From assembly GCA_963514095.1 (NCBI GenBank), contig CAUPSS010000263.1, positions 124,001 through 188,000 of the forward strand: 64,000 bases of DNA, read 5' to 3'. The position numbers and the translations under genes were made by a program. Below are positions 28,005-42,631 of this stretch, in pieces (position 1 is the first letter of the stretch; each line of letters starts with the position of its first letter). The stretch is from Eutrigla gurnardus (lineage: Eukaryota; Chordata; Actinopteri; Perciformes; Triglidae). Below the pieces are notes generated by a model. That model was not told the DNA's origin. It did not search any database and saw nothing but the letters and a program-made list of their open reading frames with translations.

Positions 28005-31000
28005 TCACAGGGAGACATGTAGAGACCGACAGGTAACCAGTCTATCACAGGGGGACATGTAGAGACAGACAGGTAACCAGTCTATCACAGGGCTGACATG
28101 TAGAGACAGACAGGTAACCAGTCTATCACAGGGCTGACATGTAGAGACAGACAGGTAACCAGTCTATCAAAGGGCTGACATGTAGAGACAGACAGGTAAC
28201 CAGTCTATCACATGGAGACATGTGGAGACAGACAGGTAACCAGTCTATCACAGGGAGACATGTAGAGACAGACAGGTAACCAGTCTATCACAGGGAGACA
28301 TGTAGAGACCGACAGGTAACCAGTCTATCACAGGGGGACATGTAGAGACAGACAGGTAACCAGTCTATCACAGGGCTGACATGTAGAGACAGACAGGTAA
28401 CCAGTCTATCATAGGGCTGACATGTAGAGACAGACAGGTGACCAGTCTATCACAGGGCTGACATGTAGAGACAGACAGGTAACCAGTCTATCACAGGGAG
28501 ACATGTAGAGACAGACAGGTAACCAGTCTATCACAGGGCTGACATGTAGAGACAGACAGGCAACCAGTCTATCACAGGGCTGACATGTAGAGACAGACAG
28601 GTAACCAGTCTATCACAGGGCCGACATGTAGAGACAGACAGGTAACCAGTCTATCACAGGGAGACATGTAGAGACAGACAGGTAACCAGTCTATCACAGG
28701 GAGACATGTAGAGACAGACAGGTAACCAGTCTATCATGGGGCCGACATGTAGAGACAGACAGGTAACCAGTCTATCACAGGGAGACATGTAGAGACAGAC
28801 AGGTAACCAGTCTATCACAGGGGGACATGTAGAGACAGACAGGTAACCAGTCTATCACAGGGAGACATGTAGAGACAGACAGGTAACCAGTCTATCACAG
28901 GGGGACATGTAGAGACAGACAGGTAACCAGTCTATCACAGGGAGACATGTAGAGACAGACAGGTAACCAGTCTATCACAGGGAGACATGTAGAGACCGAC
29001 AGGTAACCAGTCTTTCACAGGGGGACATGTAGAGACAGACAGGTAACCAGTCTATCACAGGAGACATGTAGAGACAGACAGGTAACCAGTCTATCAAAGG
29101 GCTGACATGTAGAGACAGACAGGTAACCAGTCTATCACGGGGCCGACATTTAGAGACAGACAGGTAACCAGTCTATCACAGGGAGACATGTAGAGACAGA
29201 CAGGTAACCAGTCTATCACAGGGAGACATGTAGAGACAGACAGGTAACCAGTCTATCACAGGGGGACATGTAGAGACAGACAGGTAACCAGTCTATCACA
29301 GGGAGACATGTAGAGACAGACAGGTAACCAGTCTATCACAGGGAGACATGTAGAGACAGACAGGTAACCAGTCTATCACAGGGAGACATGTAAAGACAGA
29401 CAGGTAACCAGTCTATCACAGGGCTGACATGTAGAGACAGACAGGTAACCAGTCTATCACAGGGCCGACATGTAGAGACAGACAGGTAACCAGTCTATCA
29501 CAGGGAGACATGTAGAGACAGGTAACCAGTCTATCACAGGGAGACATGTAGAGACAGACAGGTAACCAGTCTATCACAGGGAGACATGTAGAGACAGACA
29601 GGTAACCAGTCTATCACAGGGAGACATGTAAAGACAGACAGGTAACCAGTCTATCACAGGGAGACATGTAGAGACAGACAGGTGACCAGTCTATCACAGG
29701 GAGACATGTACAGACAGACAGGTAACCAGTCTATCACAGGGCTGACATGTAGAGACAGACAGGTAACCAGTCTATCACAGGGCTGACATGTAGAGACAGA
29801 CAGTTAACCAGTCTATCAAAGGGCTGACATGTAGAGACAGACAGGTAACCAGTCTATCACATGGAGACATGTGGAGACAGACAGGTAACCAGTCTATCAC
29901 AGGGAGACATGTAGAGACAGACAGGTAACCAGTCTATCACAGGGCCGACATGTAGAGACAGACAGGTAACCAGTCTATCACAGGGAGACATGTAGAGACA
30001 GACAGGTAACCAGTCTATCACAGGGAGACATGCAGAGACAGACAGGTAACCAGTCTATCACAGGGCTGACATGTAGAGACAGACAGGCAACCAGTCTATC
30101 ACAGGGCTGACATGTAGAGACAGACAGGTAACCAGTCTATCATAGGGCTGACATGTAGAGACAGACAGGTAACCAGTCTATCACATGGAGACATGTGGAG
30201 ACAGACAGGTAACCAGTCTATCACAGGGAGACATGTAGAGACCGACAGGTAACCAGTCTATCACAGGGGGACATGTAGAGACAGACAGGTAACCAGTCTA
30301 TCACAGGGCTGACATGTAGAGACAGACAGGTAACCAGTCTATCACAGGGCTGACATGTAGAGACAGACAGGTAACCAGTCTATCAAAGGGCTGACATGTA
30401 GAGACAGACAGGTAACCAGTCTATCACATGGAGACATGTGGAGACAGACAGGTAACCAGTCTATCACAGGGAGACATGTAGAGACAGACAGGTAACCAGT
30501 CTATCACAGGGAGACATGTAGAGACCGACAGGTAACCAGTCTATCACAGGGGGACATGTAGAGACAGACAGGTAACCAGTCTATCACAGGGCTGACATGT
30601 AGAGACAGACAGGTAACCAGTCTATCATAGGGCTGACATGTAGAGACAGACAGGTGACCAGTCTATCACAGGGCTGACATGTAGAGACAGACAGGTAACC
30701 AGTCTATCACAGGGAGACATGTAGAGACAGACAGGTAACCAGTCTATCACAGGGCTGACATGTAGAGACAGACAGGCAACCAGTCTATCACAGGGCTGAC
30801 ATGTAGAGACAGACAGGTAACCAGTCTATCACAGGGCCGACATGTAGAGACAGACAGGTAACCAGTCTATCACAGGGAGACATGTAGAGACAGACAGGTA
30901 ACCAGTCTATCACAGGGAGACATGTAGAGACAGACAGGTAACCAGTCTATCATGGGGCCGACATGTAGAGACAGACAGGTAACCAGTCTATCACAGGGAG

Positions 31001-31110
31001 ACATGTAGAGACAGACAGGTAACCAGTCTATCACAGGGGGACATGTAGAGACAGACAGGTAACCAGTCTATCACAGGGAGACATGTAGAGACAGACAGGT
31101 AACCAGTCTA
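26639..31110 (+). repeat. 2,216-bp tandem duplication nested between the 6-kb copies
   Basis: U 26799/29015, the 39-bp monomer 26839/29055, the 36-bp monomer 27282/29498, W 27641/29857, 27965/30181 and 28208/30424, and M 28734/30950 are all 2,216 bp apart. The match runs from A 26639 to G 28815 and A 28855, then fails where G (28895) faces the GAGAAAGAC monomer (31111). Upstream it fails where AV (26599) faces G (28815). All rare monomers that I checked, including ATGCAGAG, are in both copies. The second copy continues directly into the right 8.7-kb block. Confidence 0.87.
28208..29014 (+). repeat. Deletion-junction form of the HOR (807 bp, W to U)
   Basis: From W 28208 the order is W A P G C TV C A CN C X A A M A G A, then G A P U. 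In the sister block from W 24381 the same opening runs for a further 1,611 bp before reaching G A P U at 26799. The distances W to U are 2,418 and 807 bp. This copy has therefore lost 40 monomers as one piece, joining one 'A' directly to another 'G A P U' tail. Together with the 2,216-bp duplication it fits one unequal exchange between misaligned HOR units. Confidence 0.75.
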
Positions 31111-34100
31111 TCACAGGGAGACATGTAGAGAAAGACAGGTAACCAGTCTATCACAGGGGGACATGTAGAGACAGACAGGTAACCAGTCTATCACAGGGAG
31201 ACATGTAGAGACAGACAGGTAACCAGTCTATCACAGGGAGACATGTAGAGACAGACAGGTAACCAGTCTATCACAGGGAGACATGTAAAGACAGACAGGT
31301 AACCAGTCTATCACAGGGAGACATGTAGAGACAGACAGGTGACCAGTCTATCACAGGGAGACATGTAGAGACAGACAGGTAACCAGTCTATCACAGGGAG
31401 ACATGTAGAGACAGACAGGTAACCAGTCTATCACAGGGCTGACATGTAGAGACAGACAGGTAACCAGTCTATCACAGGGAGACATGTAGAGACAGACAGG
31501 TAACCAGTCTATCACAGGGAGACATGTACAGACAGACAGGTAACCAGTCTATCACAGGGCTGACATGTAGAGACAGACAGGTAACCAGTCTATCACAGGG
31601 GGACATGTAGAGACAGACAGGTAACCAGTCTATCACAGGGAGACATGTAGAGACAGACAGGTAACCAGTCTATCACAGGGAGACATGTAGAGACAGACAG
31701 GTAACCAGTCTATCACAGGGAGACATGTAAAGACAGACAGGTAACCAGTCTATCACAGGGAGACATGTAGAGACAGACAGGTGACCAGTCTATCACAGGG
31801 AGACATGTAGAGACAGACAGGTAACCAGTCTATCACAGGGAGACATGTAGAGACAGACAGGTAACCAGTCTATCACAGGGAGACATGTACAGACAGACAG
31901 GTAACCAGTCTATCACAGGGCTGACATGTAGAGACAGACAGGTAACCAGTCTATCACAGGGCTGACATGTAGAGACAGACAGGTAACCAGTCTATCATAG
32001 GGCTGACATGTAGAGACAGACAGGTAACCAGTCTATCACATGGAGACATGTGGAGACAGACAGGTAACCAGTCTATCACAGGGAGACATGTAGAGACAGA
32101 CAGGTAACCAGTCTATCACAGGGAGACATGTAGAGACCGACAGGTAACCAGTCTATCACAGGGGGACATGTAGAGACAGACAGGTAACCAGTCTATCACA
32201 GGGCTGACATGTAGAGACAGACAGGTAACCAGTCTATCATAGGGCTGACATGTAGAGACAGACAGGTGACCAGTCTATCACAGGGCTGACATGTAGAGAC
32301 AGACAGGTAACCAGTCTATCACAGGGAGACATGTAGAGACAGACAGGTAACCAGTCTATCACAGGGAGACATGTAGAGACAGACAGGTAACCAGTCTATC
32401 ACAGGGCTGACATGTAGAGACAGACAGGCAACCAGTCTATCACAGGGCTGACATGTAGAGAGAGACAGGTAACCAGTCTATCACAGGGCCGACATGTAGA
32501 GAAAGACAGGTAACCAGTCTATCACAGGGAGACATGTAGAGACAGACAGGTAACCAGTCTATCACAGGGAGACATGGAGAGACAGACAGGTAACCAGTCT
32601 ATCACAGGGAGACATGTAAAGACAGACAGGTAACCAGTCTATCACAGGGAAACATGTAGAGACAGACAGGTGACCAGTCTATCACAGGGAGACATGTAGA
32701 GACAGACAGGTAACCAGTCTATCACAGGGGGACATGTAGAGACAGACAGGTAACCAGTCTATCACAGGGAGACATGTAGAGACAGACAGGTAACCAGTCT
32801 ATCACAGGGAGACATGTAGAGACCGACAGGTAACCAGTCTTTCACAGGGGGACATGTAGAGACAGACAGGTAACCAGTCTATCACAGGAGACATGTAGAG
32901 ACAGACAGGTAACCAGTCTATCAAAGGGCTGACATGTAGAGACAGACAGGTAACCAGTCTATCACGGGGCCGACATTTAGAGACAGACAGGTAACCAGTC
33001 TATCACAGGGAGACATGTAGAGACAGACAGGTAACCAGTCTATCACAGGGAGACATGTAGAGACAGACAGGTAACCAGTCTATCACAGGGGGACATGTAG
33101 AGACAGACAGGTAACCAGTCTATCACAGGGAGACATGTAGAGACAGACAGGTAACCAGTCTATCACAGGGAGACATGTAGAGACAGACAGGTAACCAGTC
33201 TATCACAGGGAGACATGTAAAGACAGACAGGTAACCAGTCTATCACAGGGCTGACATGTAGAGACAGACAGGTAACCAGTCTATCACAGGGCCGACATGT
33301 AGAGACAGACAGGTAACCAGTCTATCACAGGGAGACATGTAGAGACAGGTAACCAGTCTATCACAGGGAGACATGTAGAGACAGACAGGTAACCAGTCTA
33401 TCACAGGGAGACATGTAGAGACAGACAGGTAACCAGTCTATCACAGGGAGACATGTAAAGACAGACAGGTAACCAGTCTATCACAGGGAGACATGTAGAG
33501 ACAGACAGGTGACCAGTCTATCACAGGGAGACATGTACAGACAGACAGGTAACCAGTCTATCACAGGGCTGACATGTAGAGACAGACAGGTAACCAGTCT
33601 ATCACAGGGCTGACATGTAGAGACAGACAGTTAACCAGTCTATCAAAGGGCTGACATGTAGAGACAGACAGGTAACCAGTCTATCACATGGAGACATGTG
33701 GAGACAGACAGGTAACCAGTCTATCACAGGGAGACATGTAGAGACAGACAGGTAACCAGTCTATCACAGGGCCGACATGTAGAGACAGACAGGTAACCAG
33801 TCTATCACAGGGAGACATGTAGAGACAGACAGGTAACCAGTCTATCACAGGGAGACATGCAGAGACAGACAGGTAACCAGTCTATCACAGGGCTGACATG
33901 TAGAGACAGACAGGCAACCAGTCTATCACAGGGCTGACATGTAGAGACAGACAGGTAACCAGTCTATCATAGGGCTGACATGTAGAGACAGACAGGTAAC
34001 CAGTCTATCACATGGAGACATGTGGAGACAGACAGGTAACCAGTCTATCACAGGGAGACATGTAGAGACAGACAGGTAACCAGTCTATCACAGGGAGACA

Positions 34101-37100
34101 TGTAGAGACCGACAGGTAACCAGTCTATCACAGGGGGACATGTAGAGACAGACAGGTAACCAGTCTATCACAGGGCTGACATGTAGAGACAGACAGGTAA
34201 CCAGTCTATCATAGGGCTGACATGTAGAGACAGACAGGTGACCAGTCTATCACAGGGCTGACATGTAGAGACAGACAGGTAACCAGTCTATCACAGGGAG
34301 ACATGTAGAGACAGACAGGCAACCAGTCTATCACAGGGCTGACATGTAGAGACAGACAGGTAACCAGTCTATCATAGGGCTGACATGTAGAGACAGACAG
34401 GTAACCAGTCTATCACATGGAGACATGTGGAGACAGACAGGTAACCAGTCTATCACAGGGAGACATGTAGAGACAGACAGGTAACCAGTCTATCACAGGG
34501 AGACATGTAGAGACCGACAGGTAACCAGTCTATCACAGGGGGACATGTAGAGACAGACAGGTAACCAGTCTATCACAGGGCTGACATGTAGAGACAGACA
34601 GGTAACCAGTCTATCATAGGGCTGACATGTAGAGACAGACAGGTGACCAGTCTATCACAGGGCTGACATGTAGAGACAGACAGGTAACCAGTTTATCACA
34701 GGGAGACATGTAGAGACAGACAGGTAACCAGTCTATCACAGGGAGACATGTAGAGACAGACAGGTAACCAGTCTATCACAGGGCTGACATGTAGAGACAG
34801 ACAGGCAACCAGTCTATCACAGGGCTGACATGTAGAGAGAGACAGGTAACCAGTCTATCACAGGGCCGACATGTAGAGAAAGACAGGTAACCAGTCTATC
34901 ACAGGGAGACATGTAGAGACAGACAGGTAACCAGTCTATCACATGGAGACATGTGGAGACAGACAGGTAACCAGTCTATCACAGGGAGACATGTAGAGAC
35001 AGACAGGTAACCAGTCTATCACAGGGAGACATGTAGAGAACGACAGGTAACCAGTCTATCACAGGGGGACATGTAGAGACAGACAGGTAACCAGTCTATC
35101 ACAGGGAGACATGTAGAGACAGACAGGTAACCAGTCTATCACAGGGAGACATGTAGAGACAGACAGGTAACCAGTCTATCACGGGGCCGACATGTAGAGA
35201 CAGACAGGTAACCAGTCTATCACAGGGAGACATGTAGAGACAGACAGGTAACCAGTCTATCACAGGGGGACATGTAGAGACAGACAGTTAACCAGTCTAT
35301 CACAGGGAGACATGTAGAGACAGACAGGTAACCAGTCTATCACATGGAGACATGTAGAGACAGACAGGTAACCAGTCTATCACAGGGGGACATGTAGAGA
35401 CAGACAGGTAACCAGTCTATCACAGGGAGACATGTAGAGACAGACAGGTAACCAGTCTATCACAGGGAGACATGGAGAGACAGACAGGTAACCAGTCTAT
35501 CACAGGGAGACATGTAAAGACAGACAGGTAACCAGTCTATCACAGGGAGACATGTAGAGACAGACAGGTGACCAGTCTATCACAGGGAGACATGTAGAGA
35601 CAGACAGGTAACCAGTCTATCACAGGGGGACATGTAGAGACAGACAGGTAACCAGTCTATCACAGGGAGACATGTAGAGACAGACAGGTAACCAGTCTAT
35701 CACAGGGAGACATGTAGAGACCGACAGGTAACCAGTCTTTCACAGGGGGACATGTAGAGACAGACAGGTAACCAGTCTATCACAGGAGACATGTAGAGAC
35801 AGACAGGTAACCAGTCTATCACAGGGAGACATGTAGAGACAGACAGGTAACCAGTCTATCACGGGGCCGACATTTAGAGACAGACAGGTAACCAGTCTAT
35901 CACAGGGAGACATGTAGAGACAGACAGGTAACCAGTCTATCACAGGGAGACATGTAGAGACAGACAGGTAACCAGTCTATCACAGGGGGACATGTAGAGA
36001 CAGACAGGTAACCAGTCTATCACAGGGAGACATGTAGAGACAGACAGGTAACCAGTCTATCACAGGGAGACATGTAGAGACAGACAGGTAACCAGTCTAT
36101 CACAGGGAGACATGTAAAGACAGACAGGTAACCAGTCTATCACAGGGCTGACATGTAGAGACAGACAGGTAACCAGTCTATCACAGGGCCGACATGTAGA
36201 GACAGACAGGTAACCAGTCTATCACAGGGAGACATGTAGAGACAGGTAACCAGTCTATCACAGGGAGACATGTAGAGACAGACAGGTAACCAGTCTATCA
36301 CAGGGAGACATGTAGAGACAGACAGGTAACCAGTCTATCACAGGGAGACATGTAAAGACAGACAGGTAACCAGTCTATCACAGGGAGACATGTAGAGACA
36401 GACAGGTGACCAGTCTATCACAGGGAGACATGTACAGACAGACAGGTAACCAGTCTATCACAGGGCTGACATGTAGAGACAGACAGGTAACCAGTCTATC
36501 ACAGGGCTGACATGTAGAGACAGACAGTTAACCAGTCTATCAAAGGGCTGACATGTAGAGACAGACAGGTAACCAGTCTATCACATGGAGACATGTGGAG
36601 ACAGACAGGTAACCAGTCTATCACAGGGAGACATGTAGAGACAGACAGGTAACCAGTCTATCACAGGGCCGACATGTAGAGACAGACAGGTAACCAGTCT
36701 ATCACAGGGAGACATGTAGAGACAGACAGGTAACCAGTCTATCACAGGGAGACATGTAGAGACAGACAGGTAACCAGTCTATCACAGGGCTGACATGTAG
36801 AGACAGACAGGCAACCAGTCTATCACAGGGCTGACATGTAGAGACAGACAGGTAACCAGTCTATCACAGGGCCGACATGTAGAGACAGACAGGTAACCAG
36901 TCTATCACAGGGAGACATGTAGAGACAGACAGGTAACCAGTCTATCACAGGGAGACATGTAGAGACAGACAGGTAACCAGTCTATCATGGGGTCGACATG
37001 TAGAGACAGACAGGTAACCAGTCTATCACAGGGAGACATGTAGAGACAGACAGGTAACCAGTCTATCACAGGGCTGACATGTAGAGACAGACAGGCAACC

Positions 37101-39004
37101 AGTCTATCACAGGGCTGACATGTAGAGACAGACAGGTAACCAGTCTATCACAGGGCCGACATGTAGAGACAGACAGGTAACCAGTCTATCACAGGGAGAC
37201 ATGTAGAGACAGACAGGTAACCAGTCTATCACAGGGAGACATGTAGAGACAGACAGGTAACCAGTCTATCACAGGGAGACATGTAGAGACAGACAGGTAA
37301 CCAGTCTATCACAGGGAGACATGTAAAGACAGACAGGTAACCAGTCTATCACAGGGAGACATGTAGAGACAGACAGGTGACCAGTCTATCACAGGGAGAC
37401 ATGTAGAGACAGACAGGTAACCAGTCTATCACAGGGAGACATGTAGAGACAGACAGGTAACCAGTCTATCACAGGGAGACATGTACAGACAGACAGGTAA
37501 CCAGTCTATCACAGGGCTGACATGTAGAGACAGACAGGTAACCAGTCTATCACAGGGCTGACATGTAGAGACAGACAGGTAACCAGTCTATCAAAGGGCT
37601 GACATGTAGAGAAAGACAGGTAACCAGTCTATCACATGGAGACATGTGGAGACAGACAGGTAACCAGTCTATCACAGGGAGACATGTAGAGACAGACAGG
37701 TAACCAGTCTATCACAGGGAGACATGTAGAGACCGACAGGTAACCAGTCTATCACAGGGGGACATGTAGAGACAGACAGGTAACCAGTCTATCACAGGGC
37801 TGACATGTAGAGACAGACAGGTAACCAGTCTATCATAGGGCTGACATGTAGAGACAGACAGGTGACCAGTCTATCACAGGGCTGACATGTAGAGACAGAC
37901 AGGTAACCAGTCTATCACAGGGAGACATGTAGAGACAGACAGGTAACCAGTCTATCACAGGGAGACATGTAGAGACAGACAGGTAACCAGTCTATCACAG
38001 GGCTGACATGTAGAGACAGACAGGCAACCAGTCTATCACAGGGCTGACATGTAGAGACAGACAGGTAACCAGTCTATCACAGGGCCGACATGTAGAGACA
38101 GACAGGTAACCAGTCTATCACAGGGAGACATGTAGAGACAGACAGGTAACCAGTCTATCACAGGGAGACATGTAGAGACAGACAGGTAACCAGTCTATCA
38201 TGGGGCCGACATGTAGAGACAGACAGGTAACCAGTCTATCACAGGGAGACATGTAGAGACAGACAGGTAACCAGTCTATCACAGGGGGACATGTAGAGAC
38301 AGACAGGTAACCAGTCTATCACAGGGAGACATGTAGAGACAGACAGGTAACCAGTCTATCACAGGGAGACATGTAGAGACAGACAGGTAACCAGTCTATC
38401 ACAGGGGGACATGTAGAGACAGACAGGTAACCAGTCTATCACAGGGAGACATGTAGAGACAGACAGGTAACCAGTCTATCACAGGGAGACATGTAGAGAC
38501 AGACAGGTAACCAGTCTATCACAGGGAGACATGTAAAGACAGACAGGTAACCAGTCTATCACAGGGCTGACATGTAGAGACAGACAGGTAACCAGTCTAT
38601 CACAGGGCTGACATGTAGAGACAGACAGGTAACCAGTCTATCAAAGGGCTGACATGTAGAGACAGACAAGTAACCAGTATATCACATGGAGACATGTGGA
38701 GACAGACAGGTAACCAGTCTATCACAGGGAGACATGTAGAGACAGACAGGTAACCAGTCTATCACAGGGAGACATGTAGAGACCGACAGGTAACCAGTCT
38801 ATCACAGGGGGACATGTAGAGACAGACAGGTAACCAGTCTATCACAGGGCTGACATGTAGAGACAGACAGGTAACCAGTCTATCATAGGGCTGACATGTA
38901 GAGACAGACAGGTGACCAGTCTATCACAGGGCTGACATGTAGAGACAGACAGGTAACCAGTCTATCACAGGGAGACATGTAGAGACAGACAGGTAACCAG
39001 TCTA
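30301..39004 (+). repeat. Right copy of ~8.7-kb segmental duplication (partner 12370-20993)
   Basis: This has the same variant order as 12370-20993 apart from one extra C monomer and the replaced patch at 34939-35259, which instead looks like 10765-11100 (W, A, AACG, G, A, then a TCACGG-type monomer). Changes private to this copy include GAAACATG near 32650, AGTTTATC near 34691, GTCGAC at 36992, GAGAAAGAC near 37611 and CAGACAAGTAACCAGTAT near 38668. The left copy has its own, such as GAGACCGAC near 15208. Its first 3.7 kb also matches 24258-28004 more closely still. Confidence 0.88.
36985..37025 (+). repeat. M monomer with the only GTCGAC seen in the window
   Basis: TCATGGGGTCGACATG replaces TCATGGGGCCGACATG, a single C-to-T change that makes a palindromic GTCGAC at 36992-36997. 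I noticed no other GTCGAC, so this base identifies the position within an otherwise repetitive array. The partner M monomer at 18974 has the usual GGCCGAC, so the change came after the segmental duplication. Confidence 0.85.
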
Positions 39005-41824
39005 TCACAGGGAGACATGTAGAGACAGACAGGTAACCAGTCTATCACAGGGCTGACATGTAGAGACAGACAGGCAACCAGTCTATCACAGGGCTGACAT
39101 GTAGAGACAGACAGGTAACCAGTCTATCACAGGGCCGACATGTAGAGACAGACAGGTAACCAGTCTATCACAGGGAGACATGTAGAGACAGACAGGTAAC
39201 CAGTCTATCACAGGGAGACATGTAGAGACAGACAGGTAACCAGTCTATCATGGGGCCGACATGTAGAGACAGACAGGTAACCAGTCTATCACAGGGAGAC
39301 ATGTAGAGACAGACAGGTAACCAGTCTATCACAGGGGGACATGTAGAGACAGACAGGTAACCAGTCTATCACAGGGAGACATGTAGAGACAGACAGGTAA
39401 CCAGTCTATCACAGGGAGACATGTAGAGACAGACAGGTAACCAGTCTATCACAGGGGGACATGTAGAGACAGACAGGTAACCAGTCTATCACAGGGAGAC
39501 ATGTAGAGACAGACAGGTAACCAGTCTATCACAGGGAGACATGTAGAGACAGACAGGTAACCAGTCTATCACAGGGAGACATGTAAAGACAGACAGGTAA
39601 CCAGTCTATCACAGGGAGACATGTAGAGACAGACAGGTGACCAGTCTATCACAGGGAGACATGTAGAGACAGACAGGTAACCAGTCTATCACAGGGAGAC
39701 ATGTAGAGACAGACAGGTAACCAGTCTATCACAGGGGGACATGTAGAGACAGACAGGTAACCAGTCTATCACAGGGCTGACATGTAGAGACAGACAGGTA
39801 ACCAGTCTATCACAGGGGGACATGTAGAGACAGACAGGTAACCAGTCTATCACAGGGAGACATGTAGAGACAGACAGGTAACCAGTCTATCACAGGGAGA
39901 CATGTAGAGACAGACAGGTAACCAGTCTATCACAGGGAGACATGTAAAGACAGACAGGTAACCAGTCTATCACAGGGAGACATGTAGAGACAGACAGGTG
40001 ACCAGTCTATCACAGGGAGACATGTAGAGACAGACAGGTAACCAGTCTATCACAGGGAGACATGTAGAGACAGACAGGTAACCAGTCTATCACAGGGAGA
40101 CATGTACAGACAGACAGGTAACCAGTCTATCACAGGGCTGACATGTAGAGACAGACAGGTAACCAGTCTATCACAGGGCTGACATGTAGAGACAGACAGG
40201 TAACCAGTCTATCATAGGGCTGACATGTAGAGACAGACAGGTAACCAGTCTATCACAGGGAGACATGTGGAGACAGACAGGTAACCAGTCTATCACAGGG
40301 AGACATGTAGAGACAGACAGGTAACCAGTCTATCACAGGGAGACATGTAGAGACCGACAGGTAACCAGTCTATCACAGGGGGACATGTAGAGACAGACAG
40401 GTAACCAGTCTATCACAGGGCTGACATGTAGAGACAGACAGGTAACCAGTCTATCATAGGGCTGACATGTAGAGACAGACAGGTGACCAGTCTATCACAG
40501 GGCTGACATGTAGAGACAGACAGGTAACCAGTCTATCACAGGGAGACATGTAGAGACAGACAGGTAACCAGTCTATCACAGGGAGACATGTAGAGACAGA
40601 CAGGTAACCAGTCTATCACAGGGCTGACATGTAGAGACAGACAGGCAACCAGTCTATCACAGGGCTGACATGTAGAGACAGACAGGTAACCAGTCTATCA
40701 CAGGGCCGACATGCAGAGAAAGACAGGTAACCAGTCTATCACAGGGAGACATGTAGAGACAGACAGGTAACCAGTCTATCACAGGGAGACATGTAGAGAC
40801 AGACAGGTAACCAGTCTATCATGGGGCCGACATGTAGAGACAGACAGGTAACCAGTCTATCACAGGGAGACATGTAGAGACAGACAGGTAACCAGTCTAT
40901 CACAGGGGGACATGTAGAGACAGACAGGTAACCAGTCTATCACAGGGAGACATGTAGAGACAGACAGGTAACCAGTCTATCACAGGGAGACATGTAGAGA
41001 CAGACAGGTAACCAGTCTATCACAGGGGGACATTTAGAGACAGACAGGTAACCAGTCTATCACAGGGAGACATGTAGAGACAGACAGGTAACCAGTCTAT
41101 CACAGGGAGACATGTAGAGACAGACAGGTAACCAGTCTATCACAGGGAGACATGTAGAGACAGACAGGTGACCAGTCTATCACAGGGAGACATGTAGAGA
41201 CAGACAGGTAACCAGTCTATCACAGGGCTGACATGTAGAGACAGACATGTAACCAGTCTATCACAGGGAGACATGTAGAGACAGACAGGTAACCAGTCTA
41301 TCACAGGGAGACATGTACAGACAGACAGGTAACCAGTCTATCACAGGGCTGACATGTAGAGACAGACAGGTAACCAGTCTATCACAGGGGGACATGTAGA
41401 GACAGACAGGTAACCAGTCTATCACAGGGAGACATGTAGAGACAGACAGGTAACCAGTCTATCACAGGGAGACATGTAGAGACAGACAGGTAACCAGTCT
41501 ATCACAGGGAGACATGTAAAGACAGACAGGTAACCAGTCTATCACAGGGAGACATGTAGAGACAGACAGGTGACCAGTCTATCACAGGGAGACATGTAGA
41601 GACAGACAGGTAACCAGTCTATCACAGGGAGACATGTAGAGACAGACATGTAACCAGTCTATCACAGGGAGACATGTACAGACAGACAGGTAACCAGTCT
41701 ATCACAGGGCTGACATGTAGAGACAGACAGGTAACCAGTCTATCACAGGGCTGACATGTAGAGACAGACAGGTAACCAGTCTATCATAGGGCTGACATGT
41801 AGAGACAGACAGGTAACCAGTCTA
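38682..41824 (+). repeat. Two adjacent shortened HOR units (1,571 and 1,572 bp)
   Basis: W monomers at 38682, 40253 (a reverted form, CACAGGG with ATGTGGAG) and 41825 bound two units. The first (1,571 bp) has G in place of C A S after the first K block. The second (1,572 bp) lacks the first K and one A, and carries ATGCAGAG with GAGAAAGAC near 40710, ACATTTAG near 41033 and CATGTAACC near 41247 and 41648. Both otherwise follow the reference order. This is where the TCAAAGGG-type monomer (last at 38641) gives way to T as the monomer before W. Confidence 0.83.
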
Positions 41825-42631
41825 TCACATGGAGACATGTGGAGACAGACAGGTAACCAGTCTATCACAGGGAGACATGTAGAGACAGACAGGTAACCAG
41901 TCTATCACAGGGAGACATGTAGAGACCGACAGGTAACCAGTCTATCACAGGGGGACATGTAGAGACAGACAGGTAACCAGTCTATCACAGGGAGACATGT
42001 AGAGACCGACAGGTAACCAGTCTATCACAGGGCTGACATGTAGAGACAGACAGGTAACCAGTCTATCATAGGGCTGACATGTAGAGACAGACAAGTGACC
42101 AGTCTATCACAGGGCTGACATGTAGAGACAGACAGGTAACCAGTCTATCACAGGGAGACATGTAGAGACAGACAGGTAACCAGTCTATCACAGGGAGACA
42201 TGTAGAGACAGACAGGTAACCAGTCTATCACAGGGCTGACATGTAGAGACAGACAGGCAACCAGTCTATCACAGGGCTGACATGTAGAGACAGACAGGTA
42301 ACCAGTCTATCACAGGGCCGACATGTAGAGAAAGACAGGTAACCAGTCTATCACAGGGAGACATGTAGAGACAGACAGGTAACCAGTCTATCACAGGGAG
42401 ACATGTAGAGACAGACAGGTAACCAGTCTATCATGGGGCCGACATGTAGAGACAGACAGGTAACCAGTCTATCACAGGGAGACATGTAGAGACAGACAGG
42501 TAACCAGTCTATCACAGGGAGACATGTAGAGACAGACAGGTAACCAGTCTATCACAGGGAGACATGTAGAGACAGACAGGTGACCAGTCTATCACAGGGA
42601 GACATGTAGAGACAGACAGGTAACCAGTCTA

